From assembly GCA_017391185.1 (NCBI GenBank), contig JAFOZN010000238.1:1-15307 (forward strand): a stretch of 15,307 nucleotides of DNA, in the 5' to 3' direction. A program made the translations under genes and the position numbers. Source of the stretch: Alistipes sp. GTDB taxonomy: Bacteria; Bacteroidota; Bacteroidia; Bacteroidales; Rikenellaceae. Shown one piece after another: positions 14,496 through 15,307 of the stretch. How positions within the stretch are numbered: the first letter of the stretch is position 1; the number at the start of each line of letters is the position of its first letter. The notes beneath the pieces were generated by a model, which had not been told where the DNA came from, ran no database searches, and saw only the letters and a program-made list of their open reading frames with translations.

Positions 14496-15307
14496 ATGAC
14501 TAAAGTTTTAAAGATTAGAGATCTGTCATTGCGAGATGGTCAGCAGTCTTCGTTCGCTACTCGTATGACACAAGAGCAGATAAATCGTTGCCTCCCCTAC
14601 TATAAGGATGCGGGATTCTACGCCATGGAGGTTTGGGGCGGTGCAGTGCCCGACTCTGTGATGCGATATTTGGGAGAGAACCCTTGGACTCGTCTGGAAT
14701 CTATCCACGAGGAGATCGGAGACATCTCGAAGCTTACAGCTCTTTCACGTGGTCGTAACCTCTTTGGATATGCACCATATACGGATGAGATTATTGACGG
14801 CTTCTGCCGCAATGCTATCCAGAGCGGTTTGGGTATTATGCGTATTTTCGATGCGTTGAATGATGTTGATAACGTAAAATCTACTATCAAATATGTAAAG
14901 CAGTATGGCGGTATTGCCGATTGTGCAGTATGTTATACAGTAGATCCAAAGTATCCACAGCCAACATTCTGGCAGCGCTTGATGGGTAAGAAGGCTCCTC
15001 AGCCTGTATTTACCGATGAGTATTTCCTCGACAAGGCAAAGCAGATGGCAGCACTCGGAGCTGACATGATCACACTAAAGGATATGTCTGGTTTGATTCC
15101 ACCTCAGCGTATCTCTAAGCTCGTTAAGCTCTTTAAGCAGCATATTAATCTACCTGTTGATTTCCACACACACTCTACACCAGGCTATGGTTTGGCTTCG
15201 GTATATGCAGCTATCGCAGCCGGTGTAGATGTAGTAGATACTAACTGCTGGTGGTTTGGTGGTGGCACAGGAGCTCCTGCATTGGAGTTGGTATATATCT
15301 TCTGTAA
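14496..15307 (+). CDS. Biotin-dependent carboxyltransferase subunit (oxaloacetate decarboxylase alpha / pyruvate carboxylase subunit B type), N-terminal 270 residues
   Basis: The visible part is the carboxyltransferase TIM barrel shared by OadA and PycB, which moves the carboxyl group between carboxybiotin and pyruvate/oxaloacetate. Family motifs are LRDGQQSSFATRM (12-24) with the metal-binding D14, MEVWGGAVPD (44-53), MRIFDALNDV (115-124), TLKDMSG (193-199) with K195, the lysine that is carbamylated or metal-linked in this family, and VDFHTHSTPGYG (221-232) with metal ligands H224 and H226. The DGQQ form instead of DAHQ is, from memory, common in Bacteroidales homologues. The C-terminal conserved domain and the biotinyl domain, if present, lie beyond the window, so OadA (sodium-pump decarboxylase) and PycB cannot be separated here. 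The codons are optimised (AAG, CGT, GGT), suggesting high expression. The start MTKVLKIRDLSLRDG is typical and no earlier in-frame start fits. Confidence 0.93.
   Translation, partial: MTKVLKIRDLSLRDGQQSSFATRMTQEQINRCLPYYKDAGFYAMEVWGGAVPDSVMRYLGENPWTRLESIHEEIGDISKLTALSRGRNLFGYAPYTDEIIDGFCRNAIQSGLGIMRIFDALNDVDNVKSTIKYVKQYGGIADCAVCYTVDPKYPQPTFWQRLMGKKAPQPVFTDEYFLDKAKQMAALGADMITLKDMSGLIPPQRISKLVKLFKQHINLPVDFHTHSTPGYGLASVYAAIAAGVDVVDTNCWWFGGGTGAPALELVYIFC

Noticed and set aside
1..15307. Mobile element, CRISPR array, toxin-antitoxin or phage defence module
   Set aside because: No transposase, integrase, direct repeat-spacer pattern, small toxin/antitoxin pair or known defence domain was recognised. 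The helicase and the NTP_transf_5 protein could suggest such a system by name, but each sits alone among housekeeping genes.

Overview
The window looks like a chromosomal segment from a member of the order Bacteroidales (Bacteroidota). Several signs agree. Most transcription units are preceded by the Bacteroidota-type -7 box TAnnTTTG, four of them with a TTTG -33 box 19-20 bases upstream. Shine-Dalgarno sequences are largely absent. The protein families are typical of the group: a RecD-like helicase next to rsmD, a NTP_transf_5 protein, a DUF4878-type lipoprotein, an amidase of the kind often mis-annotated as xanthan lyase, and an OadA/PycB carboxyltransferase. The family or genus cannot be fixed from this sequence. 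I see no insertion sequence, phage gene, integrase or CRISPR array, so this is mostly core genome.

Layout. 1-1473 (minus): the N-terminal two thirds of mutS, running off the left edge. 1515-2930 (minus): a RecD-like superfamily 1 helicase. 2988-3620 (plus): a membrane-anchored protein of unknown function with strongly optimised codons, closed by a good terminator. 3753-4286 (plus): rsmD. 4380-4453 (plus): tRNA-Asp(GTC), with a complete promoter and terminator. 4701-5954 (minus): an exported M28 peptidase. 6055-7110 (minus): a NTP_transf_5 nucleotidyltransferase-like protein. 7170-7242 (minus): tRNA-Lys(TTT), with promoter, leader hairpin and terminator. 7373-7870 (minus): a YbaK-type Cys-tRNA(Pro) deacylase, divergent from 7930-8325 and 8303-8959 (plus), an overlapping pair of lipoprotein genes (DUF4878-like, and a YiiX/C92 papain-like hydrolase). 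8923-14287 (minus): a three-gene operon in the transcription order SSS symporter, 1001-residue secreted amidase, BASS/SBF-family transporter. 14496-15307 (plus): the start of a biotin-dependent carboxyltransferase, running off the right edge.

How the genes fit together. The left half is information processing: mismatch repair, helicase, 16S rRNA methylation, tRNAs and a tRNA-editing deacylase. The most coherent functional unit is the operon at 8923-14287. A secreted zinc amidase with an N-acetylmuramoyl-L-alanine amidase core is translationally coupled to a sodium:solute symporter and lies 6 bases from a second sodium-type transporter. My inference is cell-wall fragment release and uptake (peptidoglycan turnover or salvage). 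The substrates are not shown by the sequence. Other points worth a look are the compact divergent promoter at 7868-7932, where both -7 boxes end within 4-8 bases of a start codon, and the unusual domain build of the amidase. I found no clearly undescribed multi-gene defence or mobile system.
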